In this document: piece after piece, positions 27,266 to 35,844 of the stretch
Numbering within the stretch: position 1 is the first letter of the stretch
Layout: every line of letters begins with the position of its first letter
Source: Phycicoccus sp. CSK15P-2
Lineage (GTDB): Bacteria; Actinomycetota; Actinomycetes; Actinomycetales; Dermatophilaceae
Assembly: GCF_016888005.1 (NCBI RefSeq)
Contig: NZ_JAFDVE010000004.1
Span: forward strand, 1 to 64,000
DNA: 64,000 bases
Reading direction: 5' to 3'
Position numbers and translations under genes: made by a program
The notes under the pieces: generated by a model
What the model was told of the DNA's origin: nothing
Database searches by the model: none
Seen by the model: the letters and a program-made list of their open reading frames with translations, nothing else

Positions 27266-28447
27266 ATGTCGCCGAGGACGCCGACACCGCAGGACCGGTT
27301 CTCGTTCGGGTTGTGGACCGTGGGGTGGACGGGCACCGACCCGTTCGGCGGGCCCAGCCGCCCCGCGCTCGACCCGTGGGAGTACGCCGAGCGGCTCGCC
27401 GCACTGGGTGCCTGGGGCATCACCTTCCACGACAACGACGTGTACCCGTTCGACGCCGACGAGCAGACGGCCAGGGACCGCGTCGGCCGGCTCAAGAGCG
27501 CCGCGGACGCCGCCGGCCTCGTCATCGAGATGGTCACGACGAACACCTTCAGCCACCCGGTGTTCAAGGACGGCGGTCTCACGAGCAACGACCGCGGCGT
27601 GCGCCGCTTCGGGCTGCGCAAGGTGCTGCAGGCCGTCGACCTCGCGGCCGAGGTCGGGGCCACGACGTTCGTCATGTGGGGTGGTCGCGAGGGCAGCGAG
27701 TACGACGGCTCCAAGGACCTCCACTCGGCGTTCGAGCGCTACAAGGAAGGGCTCGACACCGTCGCGGGGTACATCACGTCCCAGGGCTACGACCTGCGGG
27801 TCGCGCTCGAGCCCAAGCCGAACGAGCCGCGCGGCGACATCTTCCTCCCGACCGTCGGGCACGCCCTGGCGATGATCGCCGAGCTCGAGCACGGCGACGT
27901 CGTGGGGCTCAACCCGGAGACCGGGCACGAGCAGATGGCCAACCTCAACTACACCCACCAGCTGGCGCAGGCGCTGTGGAGCGGCAAGCTGTTCCACCTC
28001 GACCTCAACGGCCAGCGCGGGCTGAAGTACGACCAGGACCTCGTCTTCGGCCACGGCGACCTCCTCTCGGCCTTCTTCACCGTCGACCTCCTCGAGAACG
28101 GTTTCGCCGGCAACCCCGACGCCCCGCGCTACGACGGGCCGCGGCACTTCGACTACAAGCCGTCGCGCACCGAGCATCTCGAGGGCGTGTGGGCCTCGGC
28201 GGAGGCCTGCATGGGCACCTATCTCCTGCTGGCCGAGAAGGCGAAGGCGTTCCGGGCCGACCCGCGGGTCACCGAGGCCATGGAGTACGCCGGGCTCGGG
28301 ACCCTCGCCGAGCCGACCATCGCCGACGGTGAGTCGCTCGAGGCGTTCCGCGCCGCCGACGACGGCTTCGACCCCGAGAAGGCCGCCGAGCGGGACTTCG
28401 GCTTCGTCCGGCTCAACCAGCTGGCCGTCGAGCACCTCGTCGGCTGA
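27266..28447 (+). CDS. xylA: Xylose isomerase
   Basis: Isomerises D-xylose to D-xylulose (and glucose to fructose) with two divalent metals; 393 residues, the length of the class I actinobacterial enzymes. Motifs are [14 protein letters not shown] with catalytic His, [12 protein letters not shown], the metal Glu in [28 protein letters not shown], and the metal motif [15 protein letters not shown]. Two ATGs are possible; 27266 fits the GAGGAG spacing better than 27257. No xylulokinase or xylose transporter lies beside it. Confidence 0.96.
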   Translation: MSPRTPTPQDRFSFGLWTVGWTGTDPFGGPSRPALDPWEYAERLAALGAWGITFHDNDVYPFDADEQTARDRVGRLKSAADAAGLVIEMVTTNTFSHPVFKDGGLTSNDRGVRRFGLRKVLQAVDLAAEVGATTFVMWGGREGSEYDGSKDLHSAFERYKEGLDTVAGYITSQGYDLRVALEPKPNEPRGDIFLPTVGHALAMIAELEHGDVVGLNPETGHEQMANLNYTHQLAQALWSGKLFHLDLNGQRGLKYDQDLVFGHGDLLSAFFTVDLLENGFAGNPDAPRYDGPRHFDYKPSRTEHLEGVWASAEACMGTYLLLAEKAKAFRADPRVTEAMEYAGLGTLAEPTIADGESLEAFRAADDGFDPEKAAERDFGFVRLNQLAVEHLVG

Positions 28448-28459
28448 AGCCCTGCGCCG

Positions 28460-28491
28460 CCCGCCCCCCGTCGTGACGCCCGGGGGGCGGG
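28460..28491 (+). terminator. Terminator after xylA
   Basis: Perfect 11-bp arms, 28460-28470 and 28481-28491, with a 10-nt loop, 12 nt after the xylA stop. Confidence 0.75.
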
Positions 28492-28518
28492 TCCGCGGCG
28501 GGTGCCTAGACTGCGGGG

Positions 28519-29904
28519 ATGCGCGTCCGGCTGGGCCTGAGGAGCCGCATCCTCGTGCTCACCCTGCCCGTCGTGGTGCTCGTCAGCGTGGCCCTGGCCG
28601 GGATCGTCTACCTGTCCCTCGGCCAGGTGCTCGAGGCCTCTGCGCGGGACACCGCCGCCGTCGAGGCCCGTGAGCTCCAGGCCGACCTGCGCAGCCGTCA
28701 GGTCGACGAGCTGCTCACCGGCTCGGCGGTCATCGACGGCAACCGGCTCATCCAGGTCGTCGACCCTGCCGACGGCACCGTCGTCGCCGTGAGCGGCGGG
28801 GCCCCGTCGACCCCCCTGGCGCGGCCGGCGCTCGAGGAGAACCAGGTGCGCACCGGGAACGTCGAGGACGTCCCCGGGCACGACGACGAGGCGTGGGTGC
28901 TCGCCGCGGCGGACTCCCGGGACGTCGACGAGCGCCGCTACCTCGTGCTCGTGGCCGTGCCCACCCGGATCGAGGCGACCGCCCTGGGGCAGTCCGCCGA
29001 GTTCGCGACGATCGGTGCGATCGGGCTCGTCGCCGTGCTCGCGGCGGTCACCGTGTTCGCCGTGGGCCAGGCACTGCGTCCGGTCGAGCGGATGCGCGAT
29101 CAGGTGGAGGCGATCTCGACGGCCGGCGTCGCCCCCGCCGGGTCGCCCCCGGCGCGCCTCTCGGTGCCGGCCGGCCGGGACGAGCTCGCCCGGCTGGCCG
29201 AGACGATGAACCACCTGCTCGACCGGATGCGCCGTGCGGACGCGTCCCGCCGCGCCTTCGTCGCGGACGCCGGGCACGAGCTGCGCAGCCCGCTCACGAC
29301 CATCCGCGTGCTCCTCGACCGGCTCGGGGAGGACCGGCCGCTCCCGGAGCGTCGGGTGGCCTCGGTGCGGGCCTCCGCGGAGGTCGACCGCCTCTCGGAG
29401 CTGGTCGACGACCTCCTCACCCTCGCCTCGGCGGACGAGCACGCGATGGTCCTGCGCCGTACCGAGGTCGACCTCGACGACCTGGTGCTCGCCGAGGCGG
29501 GGGCGCTGCGGGCCCGGGGCATGCCGGTGGAGGTCGCGGTGGAGCCGGTGCGGGTCGAGGCCGACCAGGCGAGGCTCGGCCGGGTCGTGCGCAACCTGCT
29601 CGAGAACGCCGAGCGGCACATGGAGAGCCGGGTGCGGGTGTCGCTCTCCCACGACGACGGGGACGCGCTCGTCGAGGTCGACAACGACGGGCCGCCCATC
29701 GACGTCGCCGACCGCGAGCGCGTCTTCGGCCGGTTCGTCCGGCTCGACGACTCGCGAACGAGGGGCACCGGCGGCACCGGGCTGGGTCTGGCCATCGTCT
29801 CGGAGGTCGTCGCCGCGCACGACGGCTCGGTGGTCGCCACCGAGACCCCGGAGGGGTGGTGCCGGTTCGCCGTCAGGATCCCCGCGACTCCGGAACCGGG
29901 TTGA
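28519..29904 (+). CDS. Sensor histidine kinase
   Basis: Membrane two-component kinase, 461 residues. A first helix (ILVLTLPVVVLVSVALAGIVYLSL), an extracytoplasmic region of about 140 residues, a second helix near 160-185, a HAMP region, the phospho-acceptor H box ADAGHELRSPLTTIR, the N box RNLLENAERH and the G boxes (GTGGTGLGLAIVSEVV). Its 3' end overlaps the 3' end of the opposite-strand response regulator by 32 bp. Signal unknown. Confidence 0.9.
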   Translation: MRVRLGLRSRILVLTLPVVVLVSVALAGIVYLSLGQVLEASARDTAAVEARELQADLRSRQVDELLTGSAVIDGNRLIQVVDPADGTVVAVSGGAPSTPLARPALEENQVRTGNVEDVPGHDDEAWVLAAADSRDVDERRYLVLVAVPTRIEATALGQSAEFATIGAIGLVAVLAAVTVFAVGQALRPVERMRDQVEAISTAGVAPAGSPPARLSVPAGRDELARLAETMNHLLDRMRRADASRRAFVADAGHELRSPLTTIRVLLDRLGEDRPLPERRVASVRASAEVDRLSELVDDLLTLASADEHAMVLRRTEVDLDDLVLAEAGALRARGMPVEVAVEPVRVEADQARLGRVVRNLLENAERHMESRVRVSLSHDDGDALVEVDNDGPPIDVADRERVFGRFVRLDDSRTRGTGGTGLGLAIVSEVVAAHDGSVVATETPEGWCRFAVRIPATPEPG

Positions 29905-30562
29905 GCCGGTAGCCCATCCCGCGCACGGTCTCGATGATCCGGGACTCGAACGGCGTGTCGATCTTGCGCCGCAGGTAGCCGATGTAGACCTCGACGACGT
30001 TGTCCGCGCCCGGGTAGTCCGAGTCCCAGACGTTCTCGAGGATCTCGGCCTTGCTCTGCACCTGGCCGTTCTTGCGCATCAGGTGGTGCAGGAGCGCGAA
30101 CTCGCGCGCGGTGAGCTGGATCTCGCGGCCCTCGCGGGTGACCCGGCGCGTCGTCGGGTCCAGGACGAGCCCGCCGGCGGTCATCGCGACCGGACGCTCG
30201 GGGGCGGCGCGCCGCGCGAGGGCCTGGAGGCGGGCCAGGAGGACCGGTGTGCTGAACGGCTTCGTCACGTAGTCGTCGGCGCCGAGGTCGAAGGCGTCGG
30301 TCTGGTCGTACTCGCCGTCCTTCGCCGTGAGCATGAGGACCGGGGTCCAGACCTCCTGGGCCCGGAGGTGCTTGAGGACGTCGTAGCCGTTCATCCCCGG
30401 GAGCATGATGTCGAGGACGACGACGTCGTACTGCCCGGCCAGGCCGCGGCGGAGTCCGTCGCGTCCGTCCTCGGCGTGGTCGACGACCCAACCCGCTTCT
30501 CGCAGTGCGTCGCCGAGTGCCGCGCCGAGCGCCCTCTCGTCCTCGACGAGCAGGAGCCTCAT
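29873..30562 (-). CDS. OmpR-family response regulator
   Basis: Phosphorylatable DNA-binding regulator, 229 residues. Receiver domain at 1-120 with acidic pocket (LLVEDERAL), phospho-Asp in VVVLDIMLPGMNG, and Lys in DYVTKPF; winged-helix output domain at about 130-225 (LTAREFALLHHLMRKNG, VEVYIGYLRRKID, GMGYRLNP). It is convergent with the adjacent kinase gene and probably its partner, though kinase and regulator normally share a strand. Confidence 0.92.
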   Translation of the reverse strand: MRLLLVEDERALGAALGDALREAGWVVDHAEDGRDGLRRGLAGQYDVVVLDIMLPGMNGYDVLKHLRAQEVWTPVLMLTAKDGEYDQTDAFDLGADDYVTKPFSTPVLLARLQALARRAAPERPVAMTAGGLVLDPTTRRVTREGREIQLTAREFALLHHLMRKNGQVQSKAEILENVWDSDYPGADNVVEVYIGYLRRKIDTPFESRIIETVRGMGYRLNPVPESRGS

Positions 30563-30767
30563 GGCGCCTCCCTGAGAGTTGCGTAGAGCTCGCGGCCCGG
30601 AAGTTCCGTCCGACCCCCGGCTCCATGTACATTACTGGGGTTCGATCGTGTCGTCACAGGCCCGCGAACACCGAGCCGACGCCCGGGAGCTGCGAACCCC
30701 CTGCACGCATCTCCCGGGCGTCTTCGTCTGTCGGCCCGCCGCCGCACCGGCCTCGGCAGGGCGGGGC

Positions 30768-31040
30768 TCACCGGGAGCGCAGGGCGTCGACCAGCTCGGC
30801 CTTCGACATCCTCGACCGCCCCCGGATGCCGATCTCCCGTGCGCGCCGCACGAGCTCGTCCTTCGGCCACTCCTCGTAGGCCGCGGCCTCGCCGCCCTTG
30901 CGGCCGACGGCCGAGCGGGAGCCGGCGGCGGAGGCGTTGGCGATGCGCGCGGCCTTCTCCTTGCTCGCCCCCTGGTCGCGCAGGGCCTCGTACTGCTCCG
31001 GGTCCTTGACCGACGGGCCCGGGCTCTTGCGTGCCGGCAC
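30768..31040 (-). CDS. Small basic protein with Rho_N-like C terminus
   Basis: Ninety residues from a GTG, preceded by GAGGAG at a good distance. The N-terminal two thirds are Lys/Arg/Ala rich (PSVKDPEQYEALRDQG, SKEKAARIANASAAG), and the C-terminal 45 residues, including KDELVRRAREIGIRGRSRMSKAELVDALR, look like the Rho termination factor N-terminal or SAP-type helix-extended-helix module that binds nucleic acid. Similar small proteins are widespread in actinobacteria; function unknown. It stands alone, with 205 nt to the response regulator start. Confidence 0.7.
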   Translation of the reverse strand: MPARKSPGPSVKDPEQYEALRDQGASKEKAARIANASAAGSRSAVGRKGGEAAAYEEWPKDELVRRAREIGIRGRSRMSKAELVDALRSR

Positions 31041-31157
31041 GGGTGTCTCCTCACGTCTCGACGGCGATGTCCCTCCATCCTCACGTCGTCCCGGACCGAG
31101 TGGGCGCTCCGGGGCGGACAATCTCCGGACGGACCGAGGGTGGAGTCCCGGCCACGG

Positions 31158-31191
31158 ATTCCGTAGGTTCATGGTCTTTCGACCACGGAAT
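31158..31191 (+). promoter_or_regulatory. Nested inverted repeats upstream of gabT
   Basis: ATTCCG (31158-31163) pairs with CGGAAT (31186-31191), and inside them TGGTC (31172-31176) pairs with GACCA (31181-31185). The block ends 11 nt before the gabT ATG and is less GC rich than its surroundings, so it could be an operator. The regulator is not in the window. Confidence 0.45.
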
Positions 31192-31202
31192 ATGATGCAC
31201 TC

Positions 31203-32561
31203 ATGATCGAGCAGCGTCGGATCCTCGCCACCCCCATCCCGGGTCCTCGGTCGCAGGACCTCTTGGAGCGCAAGCAGGCGGCCGTCGCCGCCGGTGTGGG
31301 GGTCGGTCTCCCGGTGCACGTCACCGACGGCGCCGGCGGCATCCTGCGGGACGCCGACGGCAACCAGCTCATCGACCTCGGCTCCGGCATCGCCGTGACC
31401 TCGGTCGGCAACGGCAACGCGCGGGTCGTCGAGGCCGTGACCGAGCAGGTGCGCAGGTTCACCCACACGTGCTTCATGGTGACGCCCTACGAGCCCTACG
31501 TGGGTGTGTGCGAGCGGCTGAACGCCCTGACGCCCGGGGACCACGAGAAGCGCTCGGCACTGTTCAGCTCGGGGGCCGAGGCGGTCGAGAACGCCGTGAA
31601 GGTGGCGCGGCACGTCACGGGCCGGCAGGCCGTCGTCGTGTTCGAGCACGCGTACCACGGCCGGACCAACCTCACGATGGCCATGACGGCCAAGAACCTG
31701 CCCTACAAGCACCGGTTCGGCCCGTTCGCCCCCGAGGTCCACCGGGTGCCGATGGCCTACCCCTACCGCTGGCCCGGCGGGCCGCAGCGCTGCGCGGAGG
31801 AGGCGCTGGAGGTCGTCACGGACCGGATCCACACGCTCGTCGGGGAGGAGAACACCGCCGCGGTCGTCATCGAGCCCATCCAGGGCGAGGGTGGGTTCGT
31901 CGTCCCGCCCCCGGGATTCCTCCCCGACCTCGCGCAGTGGTGCCGGGAGCACGGCATCCTCCTCGTCGCCGACGAGGTCCAGACCGGCTTCTGCCGCACC
32001 GGCGACTGGTTCGCCTCCGACCACGAGGGTGTCGTCCCCGACCTCGTGACGACCGCCAAGGGCATCGCAGGCGGGATGCCCCTGGCGGCCGTCACCGGGC
32101 GGGCCGACGTCATGGACGCCGTCCACGCCGGCGGTCTCGGCGGGACCTACGGCGGCAACCCCGTCGCGTGCGCGGCCGCGCTCGCGGCCATCGGGTCGAT
32201 GGAGGAGGACGACCTCGCCGGTCGGGCCCGCGAGATCGGGGCCGTCCTCGGCGACCGGCTCACGGCGTTCGCCGCGCGGTTCCCGCAGGTCGGCGACGTC
32301 CGAGGGCGCGGAGCGATGATGGCGATGGAGCTCGTCGCCGACCCGGACACCAAGCAGCCGGACGCCGCGCTCGCCGCCGCGGTCAGCCGGGGCTGCCACG
32401 AGCGCGGGGTCGTCACCCTGACCTGCGGGACGTACGGCAACGTCTTCCGGTTCCTGCCGCCGCTGTCCATCGGCGACGACCTGCTCCACGAGGCGATGGA
32501 CGTCCTCGAGGAGTCCTTCGCCGCCGCCCTCGCCGGCGGACCGGGGGCCGGCGGTTCGTAG
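31203..32561 (+). CDS. gabT: 4-aminobutyrate aminotransferase
   Basis: PLP-dependent class III omega-transaminase moving the amino group of GABA to 2-oxoglutarate; 452 residues. Motifs are LGSGIAVTSVGNGN, SSGAEAVENAVKVAR for the PLP phosphate, FEHAYHGRT, the IEPIQGEGGF strand, VADEVQTGFCRTGDWFA with the PLP-contacting Asp, and the Schiff-base Lys in TTAKGIAGGMPLAA, then GGTYGGNPVACAAA. No succinate-semialdehyde dehydrogenase lies next to it. A close family member acting on another omega-amino acid cannot be excluded. Confidence 0.9.
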   Translation: MIEQRRILATPIPGPRSQDLLERKQAAVAAGVGVGLPVHVTDGAGGILRDADGNQLIDLGSGIAVTSVGNGNARVVEAVTEQVRRFTHTCFMVTPYEPYVGVCERLNALTPGDHEKRSALFSSGAEAVENAVKVARHVTGRQAVVVFEHAYHGRTNLTMAMTAKNLPYKHRFGPFAPEVHRVPMAYPYRWPGGPQRCAEEALEVVTDRIHTLVGEENTAAVVIEPIQGEGGFVVPPPGFLPDLAQWCREHGILLVADEVQTGFCRTGDWFASDHEGVVPDLVTTAKGIAGGMPLAAVTGRADVMDAVHAGGLGGTYGGNPVACAAALAAIGSMEEDDLAGRAREIGAVLGDRLTAFAARFPQVGDVRGRGAMMAMELVADPDTKQPDAALAAAVSRGCHERGVVTLTCGTYGNVFRFLPPLSIGDDLLHEAMDVLEESFAAALAGGPGAGGS

Positions 32562-32570
32562 GATCGAGCG

Positions 32571-33914
32571 GTGACCCGCCCCGTGCTGCGCCAGGTCCAC
32601 ACGATCGGGCAGCGACGGGCCTGGGCGATCTGGCTCGTCGGGCTGTCCGTCTACGTCCTCGCGGTCTTCCACCGCACCTCGCTCGGCGTCGCCGGCCTCC
32701 TCGCCGCGGACCGCTTCGACATCTCTGCAGCCCAGCTGTCCACCTTCACCGTCGTCCAGCTCGCCGTCTACGCGGCGATGCAGGTCCCGGTCGGTGTGCT
32801 CCTCGACCGCTTCGGCTCCACGCGCCTCATGCTCGCCGGGCTCGCCCTGATGTCGGCCGGCCAGCTGTGGTTCGCGTTCGCCGGCTCGTTCCCCGTGGGG
32901 CTCGCGGCCCGGGTGATGATCGGGGCGGGCGACGCGATGGTGTTCACGTCCCTGTTGCGGCTCGTCGCACTGTGGTTCCGGGTCCGGCAGGCGCCGTTCG
33001 TCACCCAGCTGAGCGGGATGGCCGGTCAGCTCGGGGCGGTGGTCGCGGCGACCCCGCTCGCCGCTGCGCTCGCGGCCTGGGGGTGGACCCGGGCGTACGC
33101 GACGGCGGCTGGGCTCGGGGTCGTCCTCTCGGTCGCGCTCGTGGCGGTCGTGCGGGACTCGCCGTACCGGGGCCAGGCCGTCGAGAAGATCAAGGTGCGG
33201 GCCCTGGCCCGTACGCTCGCCGAGGTCTGGGGCAACCCGGGCACCCGGCTCGGCCTGTGGGTGCACTTCACCTCCCAGTTCGGCTCGACCGTCTTCACCC
33301 TCCTGTGGGGGTACCCCTTCCTCGTCGCCGAGGGTCTGCCGCCGCGGACCGCGTCGCTCGTCCTCGTCGTCATGACCCTGACCGCGATGGCGGCCGGCCC
33401 GGCGGTCGCGGCGTTCACGTCGCGGGTGCCGTTCCGCCGCTCCCAGCTGGTCCTCGCGATCGTCGGGGCGATCGCGGCGTCGTGGGCCGTCGTCCTCCTG
33501 TGGCCGGGCCCGGCGCCGGCGGGAGCCCTGTTCGCGCTCGCGGTCGTCACCGCCCTCGGTGGGCCGGGCTCGATGGTCGGCTTCGACCTCGCCCGCACCT
33601 TCCACCCGTCGACCCACCTCGGCCGGGCGAGCGGCGTCGTCAACGTCGGGGGCTTCACGGCCTCGCTGCTCTGCATCGCGCTCGTCGGGATCGTGCTGGA
33701 CCACCTGGCGCCCGGCGGCCCGTCCGAGTACACCCGGCACGACATGCGGGCGGCCATGTCGGCGCAGTTCCTCTTCTGGGGCCTCGGCGCCGTCCAGCTG
33801 GTTCGCTACCGGCGCAAGGGGTTGGCGCACATCGCCGCTGCCGACCCGGCCGCACTGGACGCGCTGCGGCGCGGTGACACGCTGCTCCCGGGCATCTCAC
33901 GCGACCGGGACTGA
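32571..33914 (+). CDS. MFS transporter
   Basis: Major facilitator carrier, 447 residues, GTG start 9 nt after gabT. About twelve membrane helices with the motif A-like loop VLLDRFGSTRLMLAG between helices 2 and 3, and VARVMIGAGDAMVFTSLLRLVALWF in the region of helix 4. The C terminus is cytoplasmic and ends at ISRDRD. Substrate unknown; it may share an operon with gabT. Confidence 0.88.
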   Translation: MTRPVLRQVHTIGQRRAWAIWLVGLSVYVLAVFHRTSLGVAGLLAADRFDISAAQLSTFTVVQLAVYAAMQVPVGVLLDRFGSTRLMLAGLALMSAGQLWFAFAGSFPVGLAARVMIGAGDAMVFTSLLRLVALWFRVRQAPFVTQLSGMAGQLGAVVAATPLAAALAAWGWTRAYATAAGLGVVLSVALVAVVRDSPYRGQAVEKIKVRALARTLAEVWGNPGTRLGLWVHFTSQFGSTVFTLLWGYPFLVAEGLPPRTASLVLVVMTLTAMAAGPAVAAFTSRVPFRRSQLVLAIVGAIAASWAVVLLWPGPAPAGALFALAVVTALGGPGSMVGFDLARTFHPSTHLGRASGVVNVGGFTASLLCIALVGIVLDHLAPGGPSEYTRHDMRAAMSAQFLFWGLGAVQLVRYRRKGLAHIAAADPAALDALRRGDTLLPGISRDRD

Positions 33915-33997
33915 GCGCGCCACCGGCTCGTCGTCCGTCGTTCGCCGGTCCGCCGCGTGTCGCTCACGGTTCGGACGCGGGCCGTGCCTACGCTGGA

Positions 33998-34034
33998 GCG
34001 AGACCGGGTCAGGTATGAGTTGGCCCGGTCTCGC
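33998..34034. terminator. Bidirectional terminator between convergent genes
   Basis: Perfect 11-bp arms (33998-34008, 34024-34034) with a 15-nt loop in the gap between the MFS gene and the minus-strand lipoprotein gene. Confidence 0.7.
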
Positions 34035-34045
34035 CACGTCCGCGC

Positions 34046-34552
34046 TCAGGTGCGGGGCGAGTAGCCGTCCGACGGTCTGGCGCAGTACGTGAAGTCGCCG
34101 TCGGCGCCTGCGTGGTACTCCATGACCCGCTGGTCGGCGCGGATGAGCAGGAGCTCACCCTCCACCTGCATCATCGTGTAGTTGGCGCCCTTGGTCGGGC
34201 AGCCGAGCGAGCCGTCGTCCCACATCACCTTCTGGTATCCGGCGACCTGCACGTCGCCGGGCACGATGCCGACGCGGCCCGAGGCGTCCTCGAGGGCACG
34301 CCTGACCTCCGGCCGGTTCTCCAGCCCGGGCGGCAGGGAGTCGTCCGCGCGGGGCGGGATGGTCGGCGAGCCCGACGGGTCGGGCTTCGGGGGCTCGGCG
34401 GACGTCGGGGCATCCGAGGGGAAGATGTCGGTGACGACCGGAGGGCTGGGGGAGGGCGACCGCGTGGATCCGGCGGGGTCGACGGTCTCGCTGCCGCAGC
34501 CGGCGAGGGCTGCCGTCAGCACCGCGGTGGCCAGGAGGACGGGGGTGCGCAT
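34046..34552 (-). CDS. Hypothetical lipoprotein
   Basis: Secreted lipoprotein of 168 residues with signal peptide and lipobox (AALAGCGS, Cys about 19), a Pro/Ser-rich spacer of about 50 residues, and a compact C-terminal part (VAGYQKVMWDDGSLGCPTKGANYTMMQVEGELLLI) ending with a second Cys. The two mature cysteines could form a disulfide. The C-terminal pattern recurs in actinobacterial lipoproteins, but I do not recognise a function. Confidence 0.75.
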   Translation of the reverse strand: MRTPVLLATAVLTAALAGCGSETVDPAGSTRSPSPSPPVVTDIFPSDAPTSAEPPKPDPSGSPTIPPRADDSLPPGLENRPEVRRALEDASGRVGIVPGDVQVAGYQKVMWDDGSLGCPTKGANYTMMQVEGELLLIRADQRVMEYHAGADGDFTYCARPSDGYSPRT

Positions 34553-34634
34553 GGGGCTCCTTCCGTGGGGATCCTCTCAGGGGTGGGACGTCGGCGCCCG
34601 GGCTGCGGTTCCGTCGGATCCTCGGGAGCCGTCG

Positions 34635-35789
34635 TCAGCGCAGCACGTGCCGCCCGATGACGAGGCGCTGGATCTGGTTGGTGCCCTCGAAGATCTGGGT
34701 GACCTTGGCCTCGCGCAGGTAGCGCTCGGCGGGGAAGTCCTGGGTGTAGCCGGCCCCGCCGAGCACCTGCACGGCGTCGGTCGTCACGCGCATCGCCGCG
34801 TCGGTGGCGACGAGCTTGGCGACGGCGGCCTCCTTGCCGAACGGCCGGCCGGCGTCCTTGAGCCGGGCTGCGTGGAGGTACGTGGCGCGCGCCGAGGTGA
34901 CCGCCGCCTCCATGTCGGCGAGGAGGAACGCCAGGCCCTGGAACTCGCCGATGGCGCGGCCGAACTGCCGGCGCTCCCCGGCGTAGCCCGCGGCGAGGTC
35001 GAGGGCCGCCTGGGCGAGACCGGTGGCGGCGGCCGCGATGCCGAGCCGTCCGGCGTCGAGGGCGGTGAGGGCGATGGCCATGCCGCGCCCCTCCTCGCCG
35101 ATCCGCCGGTCCGCGGGGACGCGGACGTCGTCGAACATCACCTCGCGCACCGTGTCGCAGTGCAGGCCCATCTTCCGCTCGGGAGCCCCGAAGGACAGCC
35201 CCTCGGCGTCGGCCGGGACGACGAGGCAGCTGAGGCCCTTGCCGCCGTCGTCGGACGTGCGCGCGAAGGTCGTGTAGTAGTCGGCGTGGCCGGCGTGGCT
35301 GATCCATGCCTTGCGGCCGCGGATGACGTAGTCGTCGCCGTCGCGGGTCGCGCGGGTCGTCATCGAGGCGATGTCCGAGCCGGCGAGCGGCTCGGACAGG
35401 CAGTAGGCGCCGAGCTGGTCACCCGACAGCATCGCCGGCAGGAGCGCGGCCTGCTGGTCGGGCGTGCCGAACGTCGTCACCGGGAACGCGGTGAGGGAGT
35501 GCACCGACACCCCGACGGCGACGCTCATCCAGGCGGTCGCGACCTCCTCGACGACCTGGAGGTACACCTCGTAGGGCTGGCCGTGGCCGCCGTGCTCCTC
35601 GGGGTGGGGGAGCGAGAGGAGGCCCGCGGCGCCCAGGGTGCGGAAGGTCTCCGTGGGGAAGGACTCGCCGGTGGCGGCGGCGCACTCGGCGTCGTCGACC
35701 TTCGGGCGCAGCTCCTTGGCGCAGAGCTCGCGGGTGAGGTCGACGAGGTCCTGACCCTCCTCGGTGGGCATGAGACGGGTAGCCGGCAT
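34635..35789 (-). CDS. Acyl-CoA dehydrogenase
   Basis: FAD-dependent alpha,beta-dehydrogenase of acyl-CoA esters, 384 residues. Motifs are AYCLSEPLAGSDIASM, ISHAGHADYY, the family signature region MGLHCDTVREVMFDDVRVP, the RRQFGRAIGEFQGL segment and the C-terminal QVLGGAGYTQDFPAERYLREAKVTQIFEGTNQIQRLVIGRHVL with the catalytic Glu in FEGT. Start chosen at the ATG before PATRLMPTEEGQ. Substrate chain length cannot be told. It is followed only by a lipoprotein gene on the same strand. Confidence 0.93.
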   Translation of the reverse strand: MPATRLMPTEEGQDLVDLTRELCAKELRPKVDDAECAAATGESFPTETFRTLGAAGLLSLPHPEEHGGHGQPYEVYLQVVEEVATAWMSVAVGVSVHSLTAFPVTTFGTPDQQAALLPAMLSGDQLGAYCLSEPLAGSDIASMTTRATRDGDDYVIRGRKAWISHAGHADYYTTFARTSDDGGKGLSCLVVPADAEGLSFGAPERKMGLHCDTVREVMFDDVRVPADRRIGEEGRGMAIALTALDAGRLGIAAAATGLAQAALDLAAGYAGERRQFGRAIGEFQGLAFLLADMEAAVTSARATYLHAARLKDAGRPFGKEAAVAKLVATDAAMRVTTDAVQVLGGAGYTQDFPAERYLREAKVTQIFEGTNQIQRLVIGRHVLR

Positions 35790-35844
35790 GGTCCCGAGGC
35801 TACCGAGGTGCCGAGACGTCCGACCGACCCATCGGGAGCTTCCG

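Noticed and set aside
30768..33830. 1020-residue minus-strand ORF
   Set aside because: Only its last 90 codons encode a plausible protein. The rest is the complement of gabT and the MFS gene and is low complexity.
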